A DNA stretch of 64,000 nt from [Zimmermannella] alba NBRC 15616 (GTDB lineage: Bacteria; Actinomycetota; Actinomycetes; Actinomycetales; Microbacteriaceae): positions 186,001 through 250,000 of the forward strand of contig NZ_BCSO01000001.1 in the NCBI RefSeq assembly GCF_001570905.1, read 5' to 3'. Numbering within the stretch: the stretch's first letter is position 1; each line of letters begins with the position of its first letter. The notes under the pieces are model-generated. The model was not told the DNA's origin. It saw nothing but the letters and a program-made list of their open reading frames with translations, and ran no database searches. The position numbers and the translations under genes are program-made. Below, piece after piece: positions 1-7,604 of this stretch.

Positions 1-866
1 GCCTCGGAGGTGTAGCAGCGGGCGTAGGCCCAGCCGTCGGCCAGGGTGCGGTGGAATCTCTCGATCTTGCCGTTGGTCTGCGGCCGATAGGGCCTGGTGC
101 GCTTGTGCTGGATGCCGAGCTCGTGGCAGGTGTCGCGCCACTGGTGTGACCGGTACGCGCCACCGTTGTCCGACAGGACCCGCTCGACAGTGATGCCGCG
201 GGCGTTGAACCACTCGACAGCCCGAACGAGGACTGCGGTGGCGGTGAGTGCGGTTTCGTCGTCGTGGATCTCGGCGTAGGCGACGCGGGAGTGGTCGTCG
301 ATCACGGTGTGGACGTAGGCCTTGCCCATCAACGGATCCCGCCACTTGTTCTTGGGCTTGTCAGGTGTGGCAGCGCGGTTGCGGTCGCCTTGTTGTCGGC
401 CGACATAGCGCCAGCCTCCGCCGTTGGGGATGTTGCCGAGCTTCTTCACGTCGACGTGGAGCATCGCGCCGGGGTGGTCGTGTTCGTAGCGGCGGACGGG
501 TTCGCCGGTGGCGCGGTCGACGTGGGAGAGGCGGTTCAGGTGCGCGTCGGCCAGGATCCGGTGGACCGTCGACGGGGCGATGCCGAGTCGGCACGCGAGT
601 TGGACCGGTCCCTCGCGGAGGCGCATCCGGAGTTGGATGCAGCGCTTGGTCGTGGCGGGGCTGGTCTTGTTCGGCGACCGGTGCGGGCGTGAGGAGCGGT
701 CCTGCATGGACTGGCCGGCGCGGTACCGGTCAGCCCAGCGCTTCACGGTCGGCCAGGAGACCTGGAAACGCGCGGCAACCTCACTGATGGGCCAGTCTTC
801 GTCGACGACAAGGCGCCCCACCATCAGGCGATGGCGGGGCGTCAGGGCAGCGTTGGGGTGTGACAC
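1..866 (-). CDS. IS481-family transposase, C-terminus cut by window start
   Basis: A minus-strand frame opens with GTG at 866 (VSHPNAALTPRHR) and stays open to base 1, so at least 288 residues are present and the C-terminus is outside the window. An N-terminal helix-turn-helix (SEVAARFQVSWPTVKRWADR) is followed by a DDE integrase core: HVDVKKLG carries the first Asp, VLSDNGGAYRS the second, and PYRPQTNGKIERFHRTL the Glu. That order and spacing are typical of IS481-family transposases, which cut and paste their own element. A palindrome, GACACAGTGTC (862-872), overlaps the start and may lie near the right end of the element, but the left end is not visible, so boundaries and target duplication cannot be checked. 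The visible part has no frameshift or stop, so the copy may be active or recently active. Confidence 0.9.
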   Translation of the reverse strand, partial: MSHPNAALTPRHRLMVGRLVVDEDWPISEVAARFQVSWPTVKRWADRYRAGQSMQDRSSRPHRSPNKTSPATTKRCIQLRMRLREGPVQLACRLGIAPSTVHRILADAHLNRLSHVDRATGEPVRRYEHDHPGAMLHVDVKKLGNIPNGGGWRYVGRQQGDRNRAATPDKPKNKWRDPLMGKAYVHTVIDDHSRVAYAEIHDDETALTATAVLVRAVEWFNARGITVERVLSDNGGAYRSHQWRDTCHELGIQHKRTRPYRPQTNGKIERFHRTLADGWAYARCYTSE

Positions 867-896
867 AGTGTCCTCTGTGGAGACGGAGGTGGATTG

Positions 897-1502
897 ATGG
901 ATGACGTTCTCGGGGGCGTCGGGCCCCGGCTGCGTAGCATTCGTCAGGCGCGAGAACTCACGCTGGGCGATGTCGCCGAGGCGACCGGTATCTCGACCTC
1001 GACGTTGTCGCGGCTGGAGTCCGGTGGCCGGAAACCCACTCTGGAGTTCTTGCTCGCGTTGTCGACCCTCTACGACCTGCCCTTGGATGACCTTGTCGGT
1101 GCTCCTGCTGTGGGAGACCCCCGCGTCCACCCACGGCCAGTGCGTCGCAACGGCATGGTGGTGGTTCCGCTGACACACTTCCCGGGGCCACAACAGGCAC
1201 TCAAGATGGTCATCCCGTCCACCAGGTCGACACCCGCCCCGTGCCGACATGAAGGCCACGAATGGCTCTACGTCCTGTCCGGAGAACTCCGGCTCATCGT
1301 CGGAAACCACGACGTGGTGCTCACCGCCGGACAGGCTGCCGAGTTCGACACCACCACCCCGCACTGGTTCGGCAGCACCGGGACGGCGCCGGTGGAGGTC
1401 CTCAGCCTGCTGGGCCTGCAAGGACAGCGGATCCACCTGGCCGGCCCCGCACAGGCCGGGTCACGCGCCGCGACGCACGATAGCCCGGACGATCCGTCCT
1501 GA
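897..1502 (+). CDS. XRE-family transcriptional regulator with C-terminal cupin domain
   Basis: This 201-residue protein has an N-terminal HTH_3 domain (about residues 10-65; RQARELTLGDVAEATGISTS then LSRLESGGRKPTL) and a C-terminal cupin_2 domain (about 105-180; HEGHEWLYVLSGELRLIVG and AEFDTTTPHWF). HTH-cupin regulators usually sense a small ligand through the beta-barrel and repress nearby metabolic or transport genes. ATG 897 is preferred over TTG 894 because GGAGG at 885-889 lies 7 nt upstream. The 3' end overlaps the convergent DUF2938 gene by about 40 bp. The IS481 element abuts its promoter side, so the ancestral promoter may have been altered. The ligand and target are unknown. Confidence 0.85.
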   Translation: MDDVLGGVGPRLRSIRQARELTLGDVAEATGISTSTLSRLESGGRKPTLEFLLALSTLYDLPLDDLVGAPAVGDPRVHPRPVRRNGMVVVPLTHFPGPQQALKMVIPSTRSTPAPCRHEGHEWLYVLSGELRLIVGNHDVVLTAGQAAEFDTTTPHWFGSTGTAPVEVLSLLGLQGQRIHLAGPAQAGSRAATHDSPDDPS

Positions 1503-1967
1503 CAGCCAGATCCCCGCCCCATAGCTGCCGTGAGCTCGCAGACTGCCGAGACGAGCCTGCCGGGGATTGGGGGCCTTCGATGCTGCCACGCCCATCCCGA
1601 AGCAGGGCTGCATGAGCAGCCAAGGCGCGGCCACCGTGCCCAGTCCCCAGGCCACGGCCGGGACGAAACGAGGCCTCTCAAGCCATCCCGGGTCAACGAC
1701 TGCCAATGCCACCGCAAAGCCAGTTCCGATGGCGTAATGGGCCACCCAGCCCAGCTCCTTCTCATGAGGGACCGGCTCGGCGGCCATGATCGACTCGTGC
1801 TTGAACACACCCTCGCGCATGTGTCCGATCCACCGACCCACCATGGCGTAGTCCAACGACCTCGCACCCCGGGTCCGGCGAAGTACCTCCGCAACCCCGT
1901 CCATCGTCACCGTGGCCCCGACGCCCACCACAGCCGCTTGGACAACTTCACCCACACCAACACGCAT
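1461..1967 (-). CDS. DUF2938 family membrane protein
   Basis: The start ATG at 1967 follows an AGGAGAGGAAC ribosome site and gives 168 residues. Features typical of DUF2938 are visible: an N-terminal hydrophobic helix (VVQAAVVGVGATVTMDGVAE), the SLDYAMVGRWIGHM segment, HESIMAAEPVPHEKELGWVA, a second hydrophobic stretch (HYAIGTGFAVALAVV), and a third (VPAVAWGLGTVAAPWLLMQP) followed by GMGVAASKAPNPRQARLGSL. The family is uncharacterised; it consists of small polytopic inner-membrane proteins. The gene converges on the XRE/cupin regulator and the 3' ends overlap, so antisense interference is possible. HTH-cupin regulators and DUF2938 proteins could be functionally linked here, but that is only inferred from adjacency. 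Confidence 0.8.
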   Translation of the reverse strand: MRVGVGEVVQAAVVGVGATVTMDGVAEVLRRTRGARSLDYAMVGRWIGHMREGVFKHESIMAAEPVPHEKELGWVAHYAIGTGFAVALAVVDPGWLERPRFVPAVAWGLGTVAAPWLLMQPCFGMGVAASKAPNPRQARLGSLRAHGSYGAGIWLSGRIVRAIVRRGA

Positions 1968-2075
1968 GACCAGTTCCTCTCCTAGGTAGGTACCCATTAC
2001 TGCGCACACCTCGGAGATGCAGCAACTGCTCTTGCCGTTTCGGCAATCGTCAACCAACCTGTCCGGTCAGTACAG

Positions 2076-2552
2076 CTAGTTCTGCTCCTTGCAGGCGCGC
2101 TCGAACAGCTGCAGCGTGCGGTCCTGCAGGTGCGAGTGGAGGACGATCGCGCTCGTCGTACGCGTGACGGAGGGGATGGCAGAGATCTCATCGAAGACGC
2201 GCTGCAGATCGGCGTTCGACTTTGCGACCACGCGCATCGACACGTCAAAGTCACCGGTGATCGTGTAGAGGTCGAGCACCTCGGGGATCGTTGCGATGTC
2301 GCGGAGGAAGGCGTCGTGGCCGAGGCGCTGTTCAATGAGCACGCGGCACATGGCGGTGATCGGGTAGCCGAACTCGGCCGGATCCAGCACCGGAATGATG
2401 CCGGTGAGGGCACCGGAGGCCTGCAGCTTCGCCAGTCGAGCCTGCACCGTCGGGCGCGCAACGCCGAGCTGCTTCGCCGCCTGCACCATGCTCGTTCCGG
2501 GTTCGCGTGAGAACAGTTCGACGATGCCGTAGTCGAGTGCGTCAACCACCAT
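2076..2552 (-). CDS. Lrp/AsnC family transcriptional regulator
   Basis: The 158-residue protein begins at ATG 2552 behind AGGAGG with 8 nt spacing; longer upstream frames lack family similarity. It has an N-terminal winged HTH (LDYGIVELFSREPGTSMVQAAKQLG then VARPTVQARLAKL) and a RAM/AsnC effector domain from about residue 65 (MCRVLIEQRLGHDAFLRDIA, TGDFDVSMRVVAKSNADLQ). Lrp/AsnC proteins assemble as octamers or hexadecamers and respond to amino acids. The gene is divergent from an aromatic or histidinol-phosphate type aminotransferase across a 321-bp region, which suggests it controls that gene and itself. The effector cannot be deduced from the sequence. Confidence 0.9.
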   Translation of the reverse strand: MVVDALDYGIVELFSREPGTSMVQAAKQLGVARPTVQARLAKLQASGALTGIIPVLDPAEFGYPITAMCRVLIEQRLGHDAFLRDIATIPEVLDLYTITGDFDVSMRVVAKSNADLQRVFDEISAIPSVTRTTSAIVLHSHLQDRTLQLFERACKEQN

Positions 2553-2873
2553 GGTGTGTTCCTCCTGCTGGTCCAAGGCCGCTGAATGAAGACGAGCTGC
2601 ACCCTCGCGAGACACAGCTTGTCGAACTGTATACCGTATTGCGCTCCAGATGCGCATCATTGCGCGAAATGTACAGTCTCCGACTGCGACTTGCTCAGCC
2701 AATCTTCGATCGTTAGTCTCATCTCGTTCCTACGGGGGTGCACGGGTAACGAGGCCCGCTGTAACCATCCAGGACTGTCCCTGATCCATCCGCTTGAGCC
2801 GCACGAATCCGTGCGGTTTCGGCACGCCCTGCAACATCAACAACTTGCCGAACGACCACTTGAGGAGTCACAC
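2553..2873. promoter_or_regulatory. Divergent regulatory region between Lrp-type regulator and aminotransferase
   Basis: This 321-bp gap has no convincing gene. The part at about 2620-2710 is the most AT-rich and carries repeated TTGCGC/TGCGCA elements (around 2638-2675) that could be Lrp-type operator half-sites and promoters. Closer to the aminotransferase start is a perfect 7-bp inverted repeat with a 4-nt loop, CCGCACG-aatc-CGTGCGG (2799-2816), which could form a leader hairpin. No T-tract follows it. Roles are inferred from position only. Confidence 0.45.
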
Positions 2874-3941
2874 GTGATCCGTCAGCGCGACGCCCTGTCC
2901 AAGCTTCCCAACTACCGCCAGGGCGCCTCGCCCGAGACTGACGACGTCGTCAAGCTCTCGTCCAACGAGGTTCCTTTTGAGCCGCTCGCCGCGGTGAAGC
3001 AGGCCATCGCCGCCGAAATCGACACCGCCAACATCTACCCGGACATGATGGCGACCGCCCTGCGCGAGCGCCTCGCGCAGAAGCACGACATCGACCCGAT
3101 GCAGATCGCCGTCGGCGCGGGCTCGGTCGAGGTTGCAAGCCAGCTTATTGCCGCGACCTGCGACGAGGGCGACGAGGTGCTCTTCGCATGGCGTTCCTTT
3201 GAGGCCTACCCGGTCATGGCGCTCACCCACGGCGCCGAGCCGGTCATGGTGCCGCTCACCGAGGACGAGCGCCACGACTTCGACGCGATGGCCGCAGCCA
3301 TCACCGACAAGACGCGCCTCATCATCATCTGCAACCCGAACAACCCGACCGGTGCCACGTGCTCGCACGCCGAGGTTGAGGCCTTCATGCAGAAGGTGCC
3401 GAAGGACGTTCTCGTCGTCATCGACGAAGCATACGAGCACTTCAACCGCGACCCTGAGACGGCGCTCGGCCTTGACTTCTTCAAGCGCTATGACAACGTC
3501 GCCGTGCTCCACACCTTCTCGAAGGCATACGGCCTTGCGGGTCTTCGCGTCGGCTACGCCATCGCTCCGATCGAGGTGTGCGACAACCTCCGCAAGGTGT
3601 GCGTGCCCTTCGCCGTGACCGCACTCGCACAGCGCGCTGCTTGCGCTTCGCTCGACGCTGAGGACGAGCTCTCCGAGCGCATCGAGCAGCTCGTGTCTGA
3701 GCGCGAGCGCGTTATCGAGCAGGTTCGTGAGACTGGCTGGAACGTCGTCGACTCGCACGGCAACTTCTTCTGGCTGCGCCTCAATGAAGACACTGAGCGT
3801 GTGCTCGGCGTCCTCTTCGAGTACGGAGTCCTGTCGCGTCCCTTCCACGGTGAAGGTCTGCGCATCACGATCGGCGACCCGGCCGCGAACGACCGCGTCG
3901 TCCACGCGCTGCGCGCCGCACACGAGCTCATCTCGGCCTAG
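2874..3941 (+). CDS. pat: Aminotransferase, Pat/HisC-like (aromatic or histidinol-phosphate)
   Basis: This fold-type I PLP aminotransferase has 355 residues. GTG 2874 is chosen because GAGGAG lies just upstream and the family alignment begins there (RQRDALSKLPNY). Landmarks are KLSSNEVPFEPL near the N-terminus, IICNPNNPTGAT, VVIDEAYEHF, and HTFSKAYGLAGLRVGYA, in which Lys217 should bind PLP. HisC enzymes use histidinol phosphate; the actinobacterial Pat subgroup converts phenylpyruvate and other aromatic keto acids. The SSNEVPFEPL segment fits Pat better than the SNENP form seen in HisC, and there is no his operon beside it, but one gene may cover both reactions. The divergent Lrp-type regulator supports amino-acid-dependent control. 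Confidence 0.8.
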   Translation: MIRQRDALSKLPNYRQGASPETDDVVKLSSNEVPFEPLAAVKQAIAAEIDTANIYPDMMATALRERLAQKHDIDPMQIAVGAGSVEVASQLIAATCDEGDEVLFAWRSFEAYPVMALTHGAEPVMVPLTEDERHDFDAMAAAITDKTRLIIICNPNNPTGATCSHAEVEAFMQKVPKDVLVVIDEAYEHFNRDPETALGLDFFKRYDNVAVLHTFSKAYGLAGLRVGYAIAPIEVCDNLRKVCVPFAVTALAQRAACASLDAEDELSERIEQLVSERERVIEQVRETGWNVVDSHGNFFWLRLNEDTERVLGVLFEYGVLSRPFHGEGLRITIGDPAANDRVVHALRAAHELISA

Positions 3942-3959
3942 TCAGGCGTATCGATCGCG

Positions 3960-3965
3960 TACGCT
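3960..3965 (+). promoter_or_regulatory. Leaderless-type -10 box for the 3972 gene
   Basis: TACGCT ends 6 nt before ATG 3972, matching the TANNNT spacing seen at many other starts in this window. It predicts a transcript beginning at or next to the ATG. No clear -35 element is seen. Confidence 0.45.
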
Positions 3966-3971
3966 AGCGGC

Positions 3972-4373
3972 ATGAGTGAAGAGTCCGTCCCCGCATCGCG
4001 TGGGCGGACTCTTCGTTTGCGCGCGGGCCTGTTTCAAGCGGTCGGCCCGAACTGGATCGAGTCGCTGCTCTGGGGGACAGCAATTTTTGCGCTCGGCAGC
4101 CTTCCAGGCGTCTTCCCCGTGTTGATGGTGACAGGATGGGCGGTGACACTCGTCCAGTCACATACGGGCCATGAGATCACCGTCCCCTTTGGCCACATCT
4201 ATTCGATGTTGCCGGTCGCCCTGCTCGTTGGCGCGCTCATTATCGGCATCTGCTCTGGCGCCTGCCTCATCATCGCGCGCCTTCGCGGGCTGAAACTCTT
4301 CCCAATGTTCCTCGTCGCATGGCCCATGTTCGGGCTGACCGGCTACCTCTTCTTCCTGCTCACGACGCTGTAG
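3972..4373 (+). CDS. Small predicted membrane protein, unknown function
   Basis: A 133-residue product starts at ATG 3972 without a ribosome site but behind a TACGCT box, consistent with leaderless expression. After about 30 polar residues there are hydrophobic stretches near 33-60 (LWGTAIFALGSLPGVFPVLM), 77-103 (MLPVALLVGALIIGICSGAC) and 110-132 (FPMFLVAWPMFGLTGYLFFL), so three membrane segments are likely. No family is recognised. The first codons lie inside a long inverted repeat (3978-4014) that may also end the upstream aminotransferase transcript. The gene converges on the acidic-tail gene across a terminator hairpin. Confidence 0.6.
   Translation: MSEESVPASRGRTLRLRAGLFQAVGPNWIESLLWGTAIFALGSLPGVFPVLMVTGWAVTLVQSHTGHEITVPFGHIYSMLPVALLVGALIIGICSGACLIIARLRGLKLFPMFLVAWPMFGLTGYLFFLLTTL
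3978..4014. terminator. Inverted repeat overlapping the start of the 3972 gene; possible pat terminator
   Basis: GAAGAGTCCG (3978-3987) is the exact reverse complement of CGGACTCTTC (4005-4014), with a 17-nt loop that contains further pairing (TCCCC/GGG). It lies 37 bp after the aminotransferase stop, so it could terminate that transcript, but no T-tract follows. It also lies within codons 3-15 of the next gene and could affect its translation. Confidence 0.45.
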
Positions 4374-4420
4374 CAGGGGCAGGGGGAAGCGGGTTCCTCA
4401 CGCACGACCCCGGGCACGAA

Positions 4421-4454
4421 GCACGGGGCCCGGTGCAGTGACCGGACCCCGTGC
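4421..4454. terminator. Bidirectional terminator hairpin between convergent genes
   Basis: GCACGGGG-CCCGGT pairs with ACCGG-ACCCCGTGC around a short loop between the convergent 3972 and 4864 genes. The symmetric position suggests it serves both strands. Confidence 0.6.
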
Positions 4455-4465
4455 TGGGCGAATGG

Positions 4466-4864
4466 TTAGCGCTTGGACTCGTCGAGTTCGTCGTTCTCGT
4501 CTTCATCCTCGTCGTCGAAGTCGTCCGAATCGAAGTCGTCGTCCTCGTCGTCTTCTTCGTCGTCGAACTCTTCGAAGTCGTCGTCTTCGCCCGGGAGATC
4601 TTCATCGTCATCTGCCGCTGCGTCCTCGTCGATCCACTCGTCGAGGAGGTCTTCAGCGTCATCCTGCGACTCGGCCTCGGCCGGCTCTGCCGTGACCTCG
4701 TCGAGGTAGCGGCGAACGATCTGCACGTTGTCGGCATCCTCGATCGCGTCGTTTGCGGAGAACTCGAACTCGGTTGCGAGCTCGACGGCCTCCTGCTCGT
4801 CCTTGGCCTCGATGACGAGTCCCGAGGTGACTTCGTAACGGAACAAAACTGCGAAGGTCGGCAT
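4466..4864 (-). CDS. Small protein with a very acidic C-terminal half
   Basis: ATG 4864 follows AAGGAGCT and gives 132 residues. The first 65 or so are ordered-looking (MPTFAVLFRYEVTSGLVIEA, then KDEQEAVELATEFEF and IVRRYLDEVTAEPAEAE). The remaining half is almost entirely Asp and Glu, with runs such as EEFDDEEDDEDDDFDSDDFD, and ends DESKR. The N-terminus looks like a compact alpha/beta domain that I do not assign to a named family. Such acidic tails can bind basic proteins or metal ions or mimic nucleic acid, but nothing here shows which. The coding DNA is low-complexity (GTC/CTC/TCG repeats on the plus strand), so length variation between strains is likely. Confidence 0.75.
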   Translation of the reverse strand: MPTFAVLFRYEVTSGLVIEAKDEQEAVELATEFEFSANDAIEDADNVQIVRRYLDEVTAEPAEAESQDDAEDLLDEWIDEDAAADDDEDLPGEDDDFEEFDDEEDDEDDDFDSDDFDDEDEDENDELDESKR

Positions 4865-4994
4865 GGGAGCTCCTTGTTCAGGACGTGACGCGTCAAGTGA
4901 CGCACTTGTGAAGCTAGCGCGCGAAGCTGACTGGAACAAGCCCAGGCGCGTGGCGAGGCCGTGAATTCTCGGTCGACATTCTGGGGTATGGGGC

Positions 4995-5000
4995 TACGCT
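4995..5000 (+). promoter_or_regulatory. Leaderless-type -10 box for the nitrilase-family gene
   Basis: TACGCT is followed by exactly 7 nt and then ATG 5008. No ribosome site lies upstream of that ATG, which supports a leaderless transcript. Confidence 0.5.
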
Positions 5001-5007
5001 CGCCTCT

Positions 5008-5859
5008 ATGACGACCGCGACGCAACATGAATCAACACAGGTGACGATTGCCCTCGCCCAATATGCGCCGGGGGTCGATGCGGATGCGAACCGGCAGCGG
5101 CTGGTCGAAGCCGTCGAGGAGGGGGCACGTCGCGGCGCCGATCTCGTGCTTGCACCCGAGTACGCATCCTTCTTTGACGGTGCTCCGAGCGAGGAAGCGG
5201 TGCGCGCGGCCGAGCCGCTGGACGGGCCGTTCGTGACGGCCATGCGTGAGGCTGCTGCGCAGCACGGCATCGTCGTGGTGGCATCTCTCGTTGAAACGGG
5301 GGAGAACCCGAGCAAGTTCCAGAACACGACCGTCGCGATCGGGGCGGACGGCGAGACGCGAGCCGTCTACCGAAAGCTGCACCTTTATGACGCGTTTGGC
5401 GCGAGCGAAAGCCAGTTCGTTGAGGCCGGCTCGAGCGACGCCGAGCTGCCGATCTTTGCCGTGAACGGCGTGAGCTTCGGCATCCAAACCTGCTACGACC
5501 TTCGCTTTCCGGAGGTAACGCGTCGCCTCGCTGCTGCCGGAGCCGAGGTTATCCTCATGCCCGCACAGTGGGTGCCTGGCCCGCTCAAGGAACACCACTG
5601 GAACACGCTCATTGCGGCGCGGGCCATTGAGTCGACCGTCGTCGTTGCCGCGACGGACCACCCGATGCCGCACGGCGTCGGGCTTGCACAGCTCGTGGAT
5701 GCGAGCGGTGTCGTGCGCGAGAAGCTTGGCAGCGGTGAAGGGATTGGTCTCGTGAGCGTCGAGGCTGCGGACATCGCGCATGTCCGCGCAACGAACCCCT
5801 CGCTGTCGGTTCGTCGATTCGACGCAGTTGCTCGCACTGGCGTGGAGGCTCAGGCGTGA
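5008..5859 (+). CDS. Carbon-nitrogen hydrolase (nitrilase superfamily)
   Basis: A 283-residue nitrilase-superfamily enzyme with the full Glu-Lys-Cys triad: Glu51 in VLAPEYASFF, Lys123 in YRKLHLYD, and Cys162 in QTCYDLRFPE. Members hydrolyse carbon-nitrogen bonds of amides, carbamoyl groups or deaminated glutathione. The YDLRFPE form following the Cys is common in the Nit1/omega-amidase-like group, so an omega-amidase or deaminated-glutathione amidase type reaction is possible but unproven. The gene overlaps the HtrA protease start by 4 bp (GTGA), so the two are translationally coupled, although no shared pathway is obvious. Confidence 0.9.
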   Translation: MTTATQHESTQVTIALAQYAPGVDADANRQRLVEAVEEGARRGADLVLAPEYASFFDGAPSEEAVRAAEPLDGPFVTAMREAAAQHGIVVVASLVETGENPSKFQNTTVAIGADGETRAVYRKLHLYDAFGASESQFVEAGSSDAELPIFAVNGVSFGIQTCYDLRFPEVTRRLAAAGAEVILMPAQWVPGPLKEHHWNTLIAARAIESTVVVAATDHPMPHGVGLAQLVDASGVVREKLGSGEGIGLVSVEAADIAHVRATNPSLSVRRFDAVARTGVEAQA

Positions 5860-7535
5860 GCGAGCTGGAGCGTCAGAACCAGGACGCCCCGCTCAAGCCT
5901 CCGACGCCATTCACGGTGCCTGAGGCGGCACCGGAAGCGAGCACCTTCTCAGCGCAGGCCGAGGCACAGGACGGTTCGGCGCACGTCACCGCATCGTCGA
6001 TGACGACGCCACCGCCCCCACCGGAAGCTCCCACGGCACCTCAGCTGCAGCAGGACGAGTCGATGACGCCTCCTGCTGCATCAGAGCCCCCGGTCCCGGT
6101 GGCGTCCCCGACGCAGCCGGAGACGTCCACCGAGTCACTGCCGGATGCTCCGGTAGCCCAGCTCGCGGAGCCGTCGCAGCAGAACGCCACGGTGTTCTCG
6201 ACGAGCGATTGGGGCGTGCCGCCCATCGCGCAGCCGTCACCAGCACCGACCCCTGCAACATCCGCGCCCAGCTCCGCCTTTGGCGAACCCAACGCCGCGA
6301 CACCCGGCCCGCGCTTTGGTGCGACGCCGCCTGCTCCAACGATCGACGCGAGGGGACAGGCCGAGTTCCGGCGCGGACGACGCTTCGGGATGGGGACCCT
6401 CCTCACGACGGCCCTTGCTGCGGCCGCCGTCGGTGGTCTCGTCTCGGGCCTTGTCGTCGGCGGACTCGGCGGCGCGTTCAGCCCCGCCGAAGCAACGCAC
6501 AGTCAGATGGATGAGTCCGCCCCCGTCGCCGCCGAAGGCTCCTTCGCCGCAGCGATTGAACGGGCAAGCGCCTCGACGGTGCAGCTCGATGTGCAATCGG
6601 GCACCGGCAGTGAACTTGGCTCCGGCGTCATCGTCTCGAGCGACGGTCTCGTGCTCACGAACGCGCACGTCGTGACCGCGGACGGCACCTCGAATGATGC
6701 AAAGGTGCGTGCCACCACGCCGGACGGCCGCGTGTACGACGCGGTACCGGTTGGTCTTGACCCACTCGTGGACCTGGCCCTCATCAAACTCGAAGGTGCT
6801 CAGGGGCTCACGCCTGCCGAGTTTGCCGACAGCTCGCAGCTGGCCGCAGGTACTCCCGTCGCCGCGATCGGTTCGCCGCTCGGCTTGAGCGACAGTGCCT
6901 CGCAAGGCATCCTGAGCAACACCCAGCGGAGTATTGACGTGCGTTCGCCTGCGGCTCCCGAGGGTGATCCTGCCACGGCGCCCTACGCGATGGAACAGCA
7001 CCGCCCGGAAGGCGAGGGCGTTCGCGTTGCCGTCATCCAAAGCGACGCTTCCGTGAACCCCGGCAACTCTGGCGGGCCCCTCATCGACGGCCAAGGTCGA
7101 GTGGTCGGCATCAACGTCGCCATCGCGACTGGGTCCAAGGGACAGGGAGCGGCACCTCACCGCGGTGACACCGGCTCCATTGGCATCTCGTTCGCCGTGC
7201 CGTCGAACGTCGCCAATCGCATCGCGAACGAACTGCAGACGACGCATTACCCGAGCCACGGGGTGATCGGTGCATCCCTTCGTGACGAGAAGCCCGGAAA
7301 CGCCGACTCGACGCACATTGGCGCACGCGTCACCGCCGTCGAGCCCGGCCGTGCCGCGGCGAAGGCAGGGATCCAGGTTGACGATGTCGTGACACAACTC
7401 GATGCCGTCCAGATTCGCGAAGCGGGCGACCTCGCCGCGCAGCTGCGAGCGCTCCCCGCGGGCACGAACGTGACGATTCGCATCGTCCGAGGTGGCACAA
7501 CCGTCGACGTGCCGGTCACACTCGACGAGCTCTAG
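5856..7535 (+). CDS. HtrA/DegP-like membrane-anchored serine protease with PDZ domain
   Basis: This 559-residue protein has a Pro/Ala/Thr-rich, probably disordered cytoplasmic region (about 1-170), one membrane segment (about 178-206, TLLTTALAAAAVGGLVSGLV), a trypsin-like domain (about 225-445) and a C-terminal PDZ domain (about 455-555; VTAVEPGRAAAKAGIQVDDV). The catalytic triad is visible: His271 (LTNAHVV), Asp306 (DPLVDLALIKL), Ser405 (NPGNSGGPL). Actinobacterial HtrA proteases of this layout face outward and deal with misfolded envelope proteins. An insertion with low-complexity sequence separates GILSNTQRSI from the Ser motif. It starts at GTG 5856, overlapping the upstream stop, and ends at a strong bidirectional terminator. 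Confidence 0.92.
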   Translation: MSELERQNQDAPLKPPTPFTVPEAAPEASTFSAQAEAQDGSAHVTASSMTTPPPPPEAPTAPQLQQDESMTPPAASEPPVPVASPTQPETSTESLPDAPVAQLAEPSQQNATVFSTSDWGVPPIAQPSPAPTPATSAPSSAFGEPNAATPGPRFGATPPAPTIDARGQAEFRRGRRFGMGTLLTTALAAAAVGGLVSGLVVGGLGGAFSPAEATHSQMDESAPVAAEGSFAAAIERASASTVQLDVQSGTGSELGSGVIVSSDGLVLTNAHVVTADGTSNDAKVRATTPDGRVYDAVPVGLDPLVDLALIKLEGAQGLTPAEFADSSQLAAGTPVAAIGSPLGLSDSASQGILSNTQRSIDVRSPAAPEGDPATAPYAMEQHRPEGEGVRVAVIQSDASVNPGNSGGPLIDGQGRVVGINVAIATGSKGQGAAPHRGDTGSIGISFAVPSNVANRIANELQTTHYPSHGVIGASLRDEKPGNADSTHIGARVTAVEPGRAAAKAGIQVDDVVTQLDAVQIREAGDLAAQLRALPAGTNVTIRIVRGGTTVDVPVTLDEL

Positions 7536-7549
7536 TCGCACTCCACGTG

Positions 7550-7582
7550 AAGGGGCCCTCCGGACGATCCGAAGGGCCCCTT
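7550..7582. terminator. Bidirectional terminator between htrA-like gene and EcsC-like gene
   Basis: AAGGGGCCCTCCGG pairs with TCCGAAGGGCCCCTT around ACGA. The A/T-flanked GC stem sits midway between two convergent stop codons. Confidence 0.75.
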
Positions 7583-7604
7583 GGCGTGTTGATAACGGTG
7601 CGGC

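Noticed and set aside
6237-7541. A 434-residue minus-strand frame opposite the HtrA gene
   Set aside because: Sense strand has the complete His-Asp-Ser triad and a PDZ domain; the antisense frame has no motif.
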